DNA from: Parapristionchus giblindavisi
Taxonomy: Eukaryota > Nematoda > Chromadorea > Rhabditida > Diplogasteridae
Assembly: GCA_943737045.1 (NCBI GenBank)
Contig: CALSFV010000002.1
Coordinates: forward strand, 1,922,001-1,986,000
DNA length: 64,000 nucleotides
Reading direction: 5' to 3'
This document shows positions 1-10,502 of this stretch, in pieces. The position numbers and the translations under genes are program-made. Position 1 is the first letter of the stretch. Every line of letters starts with the position of its first letter. Below the pieces are notes generated by a model. It saw only the letters and a program-made list of their open reading frames with translations, had not been told where the DNA came from and did no database searches.

Positions 1-1628
1 ATTTTTCTGTTTTATGTGTGATAATTACAGGCTCCATGAATGGAGTACACTGGTACTTGGAAATTGCTTCCAATTGAAAATTCGCTTCAGGGGGTGACCA
101 CACAACGATTTGACGCCTTTTCCTAAAAAGTTTATTTCGATGCCAATCGATTCTGGAATGGGCGCAATGGACTCCTTGGCTAATTCTAAGAAACTATTGC
201 TAAGGAGAGTTTTTCGATCAAAGGTCAACGAACGCTGGAATTCGGGAATTTTCGTAATAATTTTCACATTAAATTAATTCTCACTATTTTCCCATGGAGA
301 AAGTAAACTTTTTATTTGCTCAATCGCTTCTGCATATTATATTACACCTTTAGTTTAAAAAGTGTAATTTATAAAAAATGGGAAATTTATGTACGAATCA
401 ATTTTGTTCGTTGGACTTAATTGTGGTGAGGATTGGCGACGTTCCCTAAAAAGTTTATTTCGAATCCTATCGATTCGTGAGTGGGCGCATTAGAATTCTT
501 GTCAAATTCTAAGAAACTATTGCTGAGGAAAGTTTTTCGATTAACGGTCAACGAACGCTGGAATTGGGAATTTTCGAAAAATAAAGTTTACATTAAATTA
601 ATTCTCACTATTTTCCCATGGCGAATGTAAACTTTTTATTTGCTCAATCGCTGATACACATCTTAGCACGTATACGAATAAGTGAATAGAATAGAAATTA
701 CATCACAATGATGATTAGAATAGAGAGCAACACTGCCCTACTGCAGCTGCATTCCGAACTACCGGATGAACAGTCAAATACCCGTCTTATTGCGTTGATA
801 TACGCACGAAACTAGCAGAAAAGCGACAAAAAATCGATTAGGAAATTTCGCATTCTTACCCTTACCACAATTCCTGACCATAATTCATACAACAACGACA
901 AAATTGATTCGAACACAAATTTATATTTTTTTATAAATTACACTTTTTTAACTGAAGATATGTTATATTATGTAGCAGCGATTGAGCAAATAAAAAGTTT
1001 ACATTCGCCATGGGAAAATAGTGAGAATTAATTTAATGTAAAGTTTATTTTTCGAAAATTCCCAATTCCAGCGTTCGTTGACCGTTAATCGAAAAACTTT
1101 CCTCAGCAATAGTTTCTTAGAATTTGACAAGAATTCTAATGCGCCCACTCACGAATCGATAGGATTCGAAATAAACTTTTTAGGGAACGTCGCCAATCCT
1201 CACCACAATTAAGTCCAACGAACAAAATTGATTCGTACATAAATTTCCCATTTTTTATAAATTACACTTTTTAAACTAAAGGTGTAATATAATATGCAGA
1301 AGCGATTGAGCAAATAAAAAGTTTACTTTCTCCATGGGAAAATAGTGAGAATTAATTTAATGTGAAAATTATTACGAAAATTCCCGAATTCCAGCGTTCG
1401 TTGACCTTTGATCGAAAAACTCTCCTTAGCAGTAGTTTCTTAGAATTAGCCAAGGAGTCCATTGCGCCCATTCCAGAATCGATTGGCATCGAAATAAACT
1501 TTTTAGGAAAAGGCGCCAAATCGTTGTGTGGTCACCCCCTGAAGCAAATTTTCAATTGGAAGCAATTTCCAAGTACCAGTGAACTACACTCATTGAGCCT
1601 GTAATTATCACACATAAAACAGAAAAAT
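1..1628. repeat. Long palindrome (foldback element), possibly cut by the window edge
   Basis: The first about 650 bases are repeated in reverse complement at about 980-1628, around a spacer of about 330 bases. The outer ends (attacaggctc near 26 and gagcctgtaat near 1595) match. Each arm also carries a second, diverged copy of the segment cattaaattaattctcac (near 267 and 590 on the left). Both arms encode the same 80-residue open frame starting MKIITKIPEF (25-267 minus, 1362-1604 plus). The five differences between the two frames are all amino-acid changes, so there is no sign of protein constraint. The element lies directly upstream of the ZYG-11-like remnant and may have displaced its 5' half. 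Confidence 0.85.
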
Positions 1629-1993
1629 CTATTTTTCGTCGATACCGCACCTATGTCGATTTTCTAAGATAGCGTGTTATACATATTAGGATGTCCAATA
1701 CTTATGTTCAAATTAATCTCCAAACTGTCTAAATTGAATGCCTTATATCGCTATCATTCACTCTTCATAGCTTATTCATGAAAATAAGACCACCTTTCAT
1801 TGCATTGAAAATAATGAAAAAAAATTTTTTCCATTTTTCAGGGGCGACCAAATGCGTTACATAAGCAGCCAATACTTGGGAAGATGTATTGAACGATATG
1901 TCAAGGGAATTTCATGGAATGATCAATCTTTACGAAATGAGATAGAGGTTATGAATCTTGTAAAAAATATGTTTTTCATTGCTAAATTGACAC

Positions 1994-2113
1994 TAAAAGG
2001 CACACCCCAAGCTAATTTGACTCTCCGCATTGGCCATACTCACTCGCAGACAACTAAGCGAGAGAGAATTGCCAGAGCGGAGAGTTTCGAATTAGCTTGC
2101 GGTGTGCCTTTAA
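1994..2113. mobile_element. TTAA-type MITE, family 2 (AGGCACACCCC ends)
   Basis: Terminal inverted repeats begin TTAAAGGCACACCCC and continue through agctaattt. The centre holds gagagagt-rich sequence. TTAA at both ends suits a TTAA-targeting (piggyBac-like) mechanism; no transposase is present. It shares its right TTTAAA with the family 1 element at 2110. Confidence 0.8.
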
Positions 2114-2236
2114 AGGGAGCGTAGCCTCACTCACAATCAATGGCATCTTCATTGCGCACACCAGTTCTCTGTTCTCAAACTACGAGAGAGCATTGCGCGT
2201 CGAAGAGACCATTGAGAGAGGTTACGCTCCCTTTAA
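2110..2236. mobile_element. TTAA-type MITE, family 1 (AGGGAGCG ends)
   Basis: Inverted ends TTAAAGGGAGCG and CGCTCCCTTTAA enclose a foldback with gagagagcattgcgcgtcg. It abuts the family 2 element on its left, using the same TTTAAA. Confidence 0.8.
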
Positions 2237-2418
2237 ATATGCCCGGTAATATCACTTAACAAACTAACTAGTAGCTAGAGAGTCTAACTCTTTATTTAGT
2301 TACCTAATTTTGTATTTCTTTACTGCAGCTTCTGGAATACTTCGACAATGATTTGATATTCGATAAGGCTATTGACTTTTATCGGATATTCAATGTCGGT
2401 CATGAACGGATAAGCAAA

Positions 2419-2497
2419 GATGGAACTCGACAAAGGTCTGTCTGGATTTTAAGTAAAGATGGAACTCGACAAAGGTCTGTCTGGATTTTAAGTAAAG
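2419..2497 (+). repeat. 39-base tandem duplication over a splice donor
   Basis: The unit beginning gatggaactcgacaaaggtc occurs twice in a row across the donor of exon 10 of the left ZYG-11-like copy. The frame stays open through both units, so the second donor would add 13 residues in frame. The right copy has one unit. Confidence 0.85.
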
Positions 2498-2887
2498 AAA
2501 GTTTACAGCCAAACAAAGTGATTTTTCATGGCGATTTACAAACGATATAGTTCAATCTTTCAGTGGGCCTATTCTAAGAATATTATCCAGATGCGCTTCT
2601 CAACTATCAATTATTGATCGGAGAAATATAATGGAGAGCGTGAACCTTAAAGGCTATGTGAGAATATTTGCCGAGGTTGGTTGGGAAATATAGATAACGC
2701 TTTTTTATTCAATGGGTAGACAATGATTTGTCTAAACGACTTGATTAGTCTGGGAGTGCTGGCAGTGAGTTCCCTCACAGGTGGTACACAGAGAAAAACT
2801 CCCTAGTAACGTCTCTCTACGGAAATCTTCCCTCATGAGTAAGGGAACTATTCCCTCATAGGGGACGAATTCTTCCCTTATCTATAA

Positions 2888-2996
2888 TGCACTGTTACAT
2901 TTGCCTTACGTGCCTACGCCGTAACCCCCTCCGTCGCCTCTCCGACGCGGCGGAGGGGGTTACGGCGTAGGCACGTAAGGCAAATGTAACAGTGCA
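2888..2996. repeat. Perfect GC-rich hairpin with 46-base arms
   Basis: Bases 2888-2933 are repeated exactly in reverse complement at 2951-2996 around a 17-base loop. The arms are GC-rich (ccgtaaccccctccg) in an otherwise AT-rich region. It sits inside another diverged repeat and is flanked by cttccctta and taagggaag. Confidence 0.9.
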
Positions 2997-3266
2997 TAAG
3001 GGAAGAATTCCGTAGAGACACTTTTCTAAGGAATAATTACCTTATAGACAAGGGTTTTATCTGTGGGTGTACTTCTATCTTAAATAAATCTTGTTTCATC
3101 GTCTACTGATTATCCATAGAAACGTAGTACAGTCATGAAACCGACTTCAGAGAAAAATAGCTAGAGATAACCCACGAAGTCTCGTTCACAAGGCATTAAG
3201 CTTTAGGTAGGAGATTCTGAAATCGACCCTTACGCACATGTACAGCTAGGTGAAGGATGGTCAAAA

Positions 3267-3499
3267 GAAGTATCAGGATGAACTACCAGTGCCGGAAATG
3301 GATAATTCCTCGTTCCATGTCCCCCTCCCTCGTTTCGACTCTATAGTGTTTTCTATTCTTGATTGTTCATGCATAGTTCCTCATATGTTGATGTAACATG
3401 AAATTGAATGAAAAGAAAGCGCGGGAGTCGAACCAGGGAGGGGGGGGGGGTTATTGAACGAGGAATTATCAATTTTCCCGCACTGGTAGTTCATCCTAG
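3267..3499. mobile_element. Small inverted-repeat element with a G-run
   Basis: Ends aggatgaactaccagtgc and its reverse complement at about 3482-3499 define an about 230-base element. The inner arms pair around ataattcctcgttc. A run of ten G follows gagtcgaaccagggag in the centre. Confidence 0.7.
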
Positions 3500-3659
3500 C
3501 TTACTTTTGAAACTGCTTTAGGGCATCCCTCACCTAACTGCACATGCGGATATGGGTCGAAAAGTTTGGTGCTTCCCTAGTCAGTGCTTCGTCAGCAATT
3601 GCTTGATGGGAGGCATACCACTCCTGACTTGCTAGTTTTCTAGGAGGGTATCTTTTTAC

Positions 3660-5130
3660 CACGCATCTCGCCTAAGAATTGACCGAAATCCACAGATTTA
3701 CTACACACTTTTGAGTTGACCCCTACTTTTCTCCACTGTTTTCGATAGGCATTGGATAGGACATCACTAATCCAGAGTAGTAAGGATGGTAGATCACGCA
3801 CCTCTCCAGGACCTCACGTCAAAGTTCGTCGTTAAGGCTCGTTCCGATGCGATTTTCTCGGTTCACACTAGTGCTATGAAAATCTTTCCAACAGATGAAA
3901 TGTGTATTTTCTCGAGTACTTTCAGATAAAAATGTGAAAATTCAACTTTTTTTTGCACCCTTAGAAATTGATTGCGTTCCATAGTCCCGGGAAAGATTTT
4001 TTTATAGTCTCAATCGATAGAGCTCGTTCACATCTTTCATTTAAGCTCTTGGGATACGATTTTCATGGGGACTTGGCTGAATTACGTCCAAAAAACTGCA
4101 TTTGAATTCCGGTAGATCACTAATAATCGCTTTGATCTACTCGCCATTGTCGGCACCTTGACAGGATGGTCCTGTAACATACGGGAGAATGGGCTGAGGA
4201 TCATTTTGACGTCGAGTCGCTCGCTCATGTTCGTTTTGCTCTCGCTGCAACCAAATCAGCGAAAGGAGTCCCTTCTAATGGTTCCTGGTATTGATTGACC
4301 GATGAATACGGAAGATATATTCAAGTTATAGCTATCTGGTTCTCTGGCCAAGTGATCTATGTTTCTCGAAGAGCAAATTTTCGTTGGACTAAACCTATTC
4401 CATTTGAAGTAGCCAATTTGGATGCTCATTTACTGGTCCGAACTGGAACATTCTCTTATATCTACAGTATTCATCGGTCAATCAATACCAGGAACCATCA
4501 GAGGGGACTCCTTTCGCTGGTTTGGCTGTAGCGAGAGCAAAATTTTGACGTCGAGTCGCTCGAACATGAGCGAGCGACTCGACGTCAAAATGATCCTCAG
4601 CCCATTCTCCCGTATGTTACAGGACCATCCTGTCAAGGTGCCGACAATGGCGAGTAGATCAAAGCGATTATTAGTGATCTACCAGAATTCAAATGCAGTT
4701 TTTTGGACGTAATTCAGCCAAATCCCCATGAAAATCGTCTCCCAAGAGCTTAAATGAAAGATGTGAACGAGCTCTATCGATTGAGACTATACAAAAATCT
4801 TTCACGGGACTATGGAACGCAATCAATTTCTTAGGGTGCAAAAAATTAAAAAGTTGAATTTTCACATTTTTATCTGAAAGTACTCGAGAACATACACATT
4901 TCATCTGTTGGAAAGATTTTCATAGCTCTACTGTGAACCGAGAAAATCGCATCGAAACGAGCCTCAACGACGAACTTTGACGTGAGCTCCTGGAGAGGTG
5001 CGTGATCTACCATCCTTACTACTCTGGATTAGTGATGTCCTATCCAATGCCTATCGAAAACAGTGGAGAAAAGTAGGGGTCAACTCAAAAGTGTGTAGTA
5101 GAATCGGTCAATTCTTAGGCGAGATGCGTG
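3660..5130. repeat. 1.47 kb foldback palindrome, shared with the right copy
   Basis: Ends cacgcatctcgcctaag and cttaggcgagatgcgtg bound arms of about 700 bases. The same element is at the matching intron position of the right ZYG-11-like copy (17073-18516), so it was there before the duplication. No transposase is visible. Short open frames in the arms mirror each other and are not genes. Confidence 0.85.
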
Positions 5131-5141
5131 TTACATTGATA

Positions 5142-6580
5142 CAGTGTAGCCTAAAAGTCATCGGACACTTTTTCATTTTTTTATAACTTTTAATCCAGGA
5201 AAGCAATCAAGCTGATCTTTTGAGGCAATGTACAGAATTTATAAAGGCATACAACCATGATGTGTTGGTGAAATTATATTAGTTCATTATTGCGTAGTGA
5301 TGACGAAATCGAATTACACTTTTTTTTGAAAAATTACATTTCTTTGGTGAAAGGCCCTGTTCTTCTGAAACATTGTGAGAGTGGAGATCCCCATTAGGGC
5401 TGCACAGTGAAACAATCCGGAATGGCTCAGACTCCGATTTCGAGCTGTAGCTTTGTTGCAACTTTGACCCCCAAAATATATATCTCATCTTCTAGATGTG
5501 CTAACGACCCGTTCTAAGCGCTGAAATGATGCTAGTGGCGAGTTGTGTTTATCCAAAGATTACGGTAGTCAAAGCACGACATTTGCCCTCAGGGCATAAA
5601 ATAATTTTTTTGTTGGGATGAACGATTTTGAGACCCTACCGTTCAGGGGGCAGATCTTCTAAAATTATGGTTCCTGCGCAAGAAGCTTCGCAATGTATCA
5701 TATATTTATTTCCCTTATTTTGGTTTAGTTCCGATTCCTTTTAGACCCGCAGCTAAAGTTATGCTGAGGTCTACTCGGTTTCAGCGATCAAAGATCAAAA
5801 TACAAAGATCAAAGATCGAAGTTCAGCAATAGTGTAAAAACTTTTGTGAACATCTCTAACATGCATAGGTGCTTTGAAACTAAAAGATTTCATCAATATA
5901 GGACCTGGAACGAGAGAAGTGAGAGAGAAAGCACAAGAGCGCGCACCGAGTAGACCTCAGTATAACTTTTGCTACGGGCCTGAAAGGAATCGGAACTAAA
6001 CCAAAATAAGGGAATTAAATATATGATACATTGCAAAGCTGCTTGCGCAGGAACCTTAATTTTAGAAGACCTGCCTTCTGATCGGTAGGGTCTCAAAATC
6101 AGTCCTTCCGAAAAAATTGTTTTTCATGCCCTGAGGGCAAATGAAGAGCTATGACTGCCATAATCGGGGAATAAAGATCGCTTACTACTGGCATCATTTT
6201 AGCACTTAGAACAGACCGTTAGCACATCTAGAAGCTGAGTTAAACATTTTGGGGGGTCAAAGTTGCAACAAAGCTACAGCTTGAAATCGGAGTCGGAGCC
6301 ATTCCGGATTGTTTCACTGTGCAGCCCTAAATGGGATCTCCACTCTCACAATGTTTCAGAAGAACAGGACCTTTCACTAAAGAAATGTGAATTTTCAAAA
6401 AAGTGTAATTTGATTTCGTCATCACTACGCAATAATGAACTAATATAATATCACCAACACATCATGGTTGTATTCCTTTATAAATTCTGTACATTGCCTC
6501 AAAAGATCAGCTTGATTGTTTTCCTGGATCAAAAGTTATAAAAAAATGAAAAAGTGTCCGATGACTTTTAGGCTACACTG
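5142..6580. mobile_element. Non-autonomous Tc1/mariner-type foldback, TA-flanked
   Basis: Inverted ends CAGTGTAGCCTAAAAGTC are flanked by TA at 5140-5141 and 6581-6582. The arms (about 450 bases or more) are near-palindromic and no transposase is present. It is absent from the right gene copy, so it inserted after the duplication. A fragment of one end recurs at about 53335-53417. Confidence 0.8.
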
Positions 6581-7072
6581 TATTTATTCGGTGAGAGAAG
6601 AAGAGGATGACGAGGGAAGAAACGCTCATAGCCGAGATAAACCCGAACAAATGCTCAAAATAGCACAATGTTAAAAACACAAATCTTTAATATTAACAAT
6701 AACATAAATTTGATTAATATTAAAAATACAAAAAAGAATGGTGCATAATATGGACAAATATTAAGAGACGACTTATATGTGGACACAAGTTTGGACGGAA
6801 AACCTTCAGCGCTGTAGCCACGCTACTTTTCCATTTCACAAGTAAGTCAAATTTTAAAAAAAAGGTAAAGGTAGTTCCGTCTTCAATGTGTTTTTCAACG
6901 TGCGAAACATGCGCAGGCTTCTTTTTATCGGGGTGCACGCATCACATAGCATATAACGGTATAATTCGTCGCTCAGTTGCCAGCCGGCGAAACACAAAGT
7001 CAAATTAACTGACGATTTATATTTTGTTTCGAGATATCAGGACAAAGATATCAGAGGCCGTATCCATGAACG

Positions 7073-7198
7073 TCGGCAAAATTTTTGCTGGTAAACGTGA
7101 CGCTACAAGCGTAAGATGAGGATCTCTGGCAAACGCCTCCGCCTACGGTTGTGACGTCACGTTAGCCGGCAAACGGTTTGCCGACGTTCATGGATACA
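7073..7198. mobile_element. Small MITE, ends tccatgaacgtcggcaaa
   Basis: About 125 bases with inverted ends near 7079 and 7175. A diverged relative lies at about 60440-60555 (cgtttgccgcaaatgtgac / gtcacgtttgcctgcaaac). Confidence 0.6.
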
Positions 7199-7320
7199 GA
7201 TACAGAGCAAAGACATAGGATTGGTGTACAAGCTTTTGGCTATAATACACTAAAGACAATCCCCTAGCTAACAAGGTACCTCAGAAGAACTAATTCAAGT
7301 CATGTAAGGGAACTATTCCC

Positions 7321-7442
7321 TTAAAGGGAGCGTTACCTCTCTCAATGACCTCTTTATTGCGCACACTATTTCTCTGTTCTCTAACAACGAGAGAGCATTG
7401 CACGTCGAAGAGACCAGTGAGAGAGGTTACGCTCGCTTTAAA
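7321..7442. mobile_element. TTAA-type MITE, family 1
   Basis: Ends ttaaagggagcg and a slightly diverged cgctcgctttaaa. It lies upstream of exon 12 of the left ZYG-11-like copy. The right copy lacks it here. Confidence 0.75.
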
Positions 7443-7650
7443 TAACTGACGATCGCAGGCTTCTTAGCTACCTTAGCTACGGATTTTTGAGTGTAATTGT
7501 AGAAAACTATGATTGTATGGATTGTTAATCATTATTTGTCCTCAGAAGACTCGGATACCGCCTGCCAACGGTTCGTGAAGTTTGGTTTGCTGAGGGAGGC
7601 CTGTCGAGGATTACGAATTGGAGAAGTATTGGCGAAGCTCGACGTATGTG

Positions 7651-7803
7651 TTGCTGTTATGAGGCCGTTTGTGTAAGAGTCGGGCAATTCTGCGGGACCA
7701 CTGGGGCCAAAATGACTATGCACATCTTCATCAGGTCGATAACCCCTACACACAAGTATTGAGGTTATAAAAATTTTGTTCGACTCTTACGCAAACGGCC
7801 TCT
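7651..7803. mobile_element. Small MITE in left-copy intron 12
   Basis: Inverted ends gaggccgtttgtgtaagagt and gactcttacgcaaacggcctc enclose about 110 bases. The right copy has an unrelated insertion (19155-19355) in the matching intron. Confidence 0.7.
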
Positions 7804-8867
7804 TATAAAGAAAAATCGGTTAGCCCCGGTGTTCCGGGACCGCATTCGCGGATTCGCACCTAGGCGAGGATTCACTGATTGGAAAATTAAATTTGATCAA
7901 GTTAATTTGAAAGGAAATATGTAAATGATACGTGCGAGTCCGCGAATATTCTCTCAAACCTTGAACCATGAATCATCAATCTTTCATTCTCACACTCGCT
8001 CATTTATTGTCGGCAATGGCTAAATCGGTCATTTTGATCACCACTTTTAATACGGCTCTTTTCTCGCCTTTCTCTTTTCTAATACAATTTTCGTAAAATT
8101 TTTTTTTTTAAATGTCATTTTTCAGAACATAATCAGAGTCTTAAAATTGCCTTTATTGAAGGTGCTTCGATTACTTGACAACATTACCTATTACGTCCCA
8201 TCAACGCACGCTCAAATTCTTAAGACTACTTGGATAGAATCTTTATCGTAAGTATGCACAATTTTTAGACTAGATGATATTATATAATATATACTTACAA
8301 TTAGTAATCGAGTAAATGAAGCGAGAACGTGGTCATTTTAATAAATATATCTGTTAAAATATAAATATACTTTCAACATATATGAACATAAATGCTATTG
8401 TCTTCACATTGTATTAGTGTAGTACCAACTCCCACTCCACACACAGAAAGAAAAAAATCCCTGGCAACGTCTCTTTACGGAACTGTTTCCTCATAGTTAA
8501 AGGAATCATTCAGTTATATCTTAGGCAATAGAGTCGAATTTCCTGATCTATGAGGGACGAATTCCGTGTAAGGTTTTTTTGTGTGTGCACTTCATAACAC
8601 GTTCGTTAAGCATCTTTTGGCACTTTATTCCTGCTCTCGCTGATCGAAAAATAAATACTTAAATAAATAAATAAACAATTATTTTCAGAGACATCATGGT
8701 GAAGTCCCCAAATACAGTTACTGCTCAAGGACGTTTTCACAGTGTTCAAGATTCACAGGAATTCGAAGCTGCATATATGGCAGTGCGGATTATCGTGCAA
8801 ATTCTCAATAGCGAATCTGACGTCGAGAAGAAAAAGCTCTACGAAACAAAAATTGTTTGTTATATTC

Positions 8868-8979
8868 TTTAAAAAAAACACACCTAATTTGAAACTCTGG
8901 CAATATTCTCTCACTTTTTGTCTACTCGAAAACATTGTCAGAACGGAGAGTGTAAAGTGAGTTCGGGGAGTGCCTTTAA
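8868..8979. mobile_element. TTAA-type MITE, family 2, present in both gene copies
   Basis: Follows exon 14 of the left copy. The same element follows exon 14 of the right copy at 21951-22061, so it predates the duplication. Confidence 0.75.
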
Positions 8980-9765
8980 TCTGTTAATAAGTATTACATA
9001 GTATTCGTATTATAATATTTAGATATCTGTCATCTCCTCGTGGCCTCGTATCTATTTTCTCGTAACGAGCTATAGGTGAGTTGAAATTCGTGAAATTGAA
9101 ATTACCGTAAAGATCTTATGTTAATGGATATATTAAATCTAATGGTCGATTGGTCAATTTATAAAAAAAACTTTGCGTAAAACGCAAAGAATATGCGTGA
9201 TTAACCTTTATTTTTTAACATGCCCCTAATTCTAGATCCTGAAAATTCTAAATGATTTTGAAAACTGTGTTTTAAGATCGTTGCCAGAGCTGATTCTTCT
9301 GCTCCATGAAACTGATCGTGTGGGTACACAAGCCTGGGCCTTGTGGACGATCGATAATATTTGCTCGGCAAGTGAGGATCAACGGACTTTATGCATAGGG
9401 TAAACGGATTTCACCAATTATAAAGAAAGAAAGGGGGACTAAAAATGGGTTGTATTAAAAAAATTAAGAAAAAAAATATTTGGAATACAAAAAACAACAG
9501 TTTTGGTAGATGCCCATAAGATGATAGGAGCAAATGAGAGATATGTATAATAAATGAATACAAAATATTCAGGTGATTATCAATCATTTCATTTTAGGCA
9601 TCTCAGGAAGTTTTGCTTCAAAATCCTTGAGAATACGGCACATCCGTCTTTACGACCAATCGTTATACGTCTCAAGAATCTTGTAGAAGGGGAATATGTG
9701 AAGGATGTGTCTAATGTTTTGCAGAGAATTTTGAATTGTGCACAAAGTGATCACATTAAATTGTA

Positions 9766-9771
9766 AATAAA
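9766..9771 (+). terminator. Poly(A) signal AATAAA of left ZYG-11-like copy
   Basis: AATAAA overlaps the TAA stop of exon 17. The right copy keeps the same arrangement at 23285-23290. Confidence 0.6.
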
Positions 9772-9975
9772 GATTTGTCTAACAGCCTATGCTTGGTAAA
9801 TCACAGAAAATCGGATAGATGATAGAGCTCCGCTAACTTTTCACTTGAAAATTCATAAGAGAGATGTACGACATTAACATGAATCTTTAATTCTTTAATT
9901 GCTTTTTTTATTGTTAGCCCGAATGAAAAAAATTTCTTTAGTCATTAAAATAATTTTTATCAAAGAAACTCATGA

Positions 9976-10233
9976 TTAAAGGTGGATACCCGCAAATCAT
10001 TTACATATGGCTCATGCAAGTGTCAAGTGAGATACAAGAAGATAGAGTTTCCTCTCATCAGTCACTTAGCGCAGTGGTAACATTTGCGTGCGATTGCAAG
10101 CATGATTCATTCATGATTCTAGTGATCAATAAGGTGAATTAGCATAAAATAAATAGTGTACGGTATGTGAATAACTTTTGCTATCTTTCTGTCTTCACAG
10201 TTTGTTCACGAAAATATTCGCGGGAGTCCACCT
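9976..10233. mobile_element. TTAA-type element with tRNA-like A box
   Basis: Ends ttaaaggtgga and tccacctttaa. Inside is cttagcgcagtggtaac, which resembles a tRNA D-arm/A box. The 3' part (ttttgctatctttctgtctt) matches the longer copy at 52393-52729, which also has a B box. Confidence 0.6.
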
Positions 10234-10345
10234 TTAAGACTTGTGATATTCAATTGTTTGTTTTAAAAAAATATTACAAAAATCTGTATTTCACTGAATT
10301 TTTCATCTTTGAACCTTGTATGATTGCTCGATGCGTTTCAATGCG

Positions 10346-10502
10346 ACACAACAGGAACCGCCCTTGTGGAAAACCTCGCGTACGCTGGAGAGACGATCTG
10401 ACTCGAGCTATTGGAAGACACTGGTGGAATGCAACCTATGATGAATATAGACCCATCCTCATCTGAGCATATATTGCCTGATTTGATAAATTGATTGATT
10501 GA
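10346..10502 (+). mobile_element. Truncated RTE-like LINE 3' end with target duplication
   Basis: The insert encodes a reverse-transcriptase tail-like peptide, GKPRVRWRDDL...GRHWWNATYDEY, resembling the C-terminal end of RTE-type non-LTR retrotransposons. It ends in repeated attg. It is flanked by the direct repeat tttcaatgcg at 10336-10345 and 10503-10512. The paralogous site near 23640 has a single copy and no insert. Confidence 0.8.

Larger units (their letters stand above)
1842..9766 (+). pseudogene. ZYG-11/ZER-1-like gene, left copy: C-terminal half only, with in-frame stop
   Basis: Nine segments align with exons 9-17 of the right copy, in the same phases: 1842-1947, 2329-2435, 2564 onward, 7546-7643, 8126-8247, 8689-8854, 9023-9075, 9277-9399 and 9598-9766. 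They encode ARM-like repeats, including the family-typical stretch ALWTIDNICSASEDQR in exon 16. Known family members are substrate receptors of CUL-2 ubiquitin ligases; that role is inferred by homology. In exon 11 the frame hits TAG at 2691-2693, just after VGWEI, and the following 45 bases are rearranged relative to the right copy. Exons 1-8 (VHL box and leucine-rich repeats) are not seen; a 1.6 kb palindrome lies upstream. Exons 12-17 have no stops and keep their splice sites, so a shorter product cannot be excluded. AATAAA lies at 9766-9771. Confidence 0.75.
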
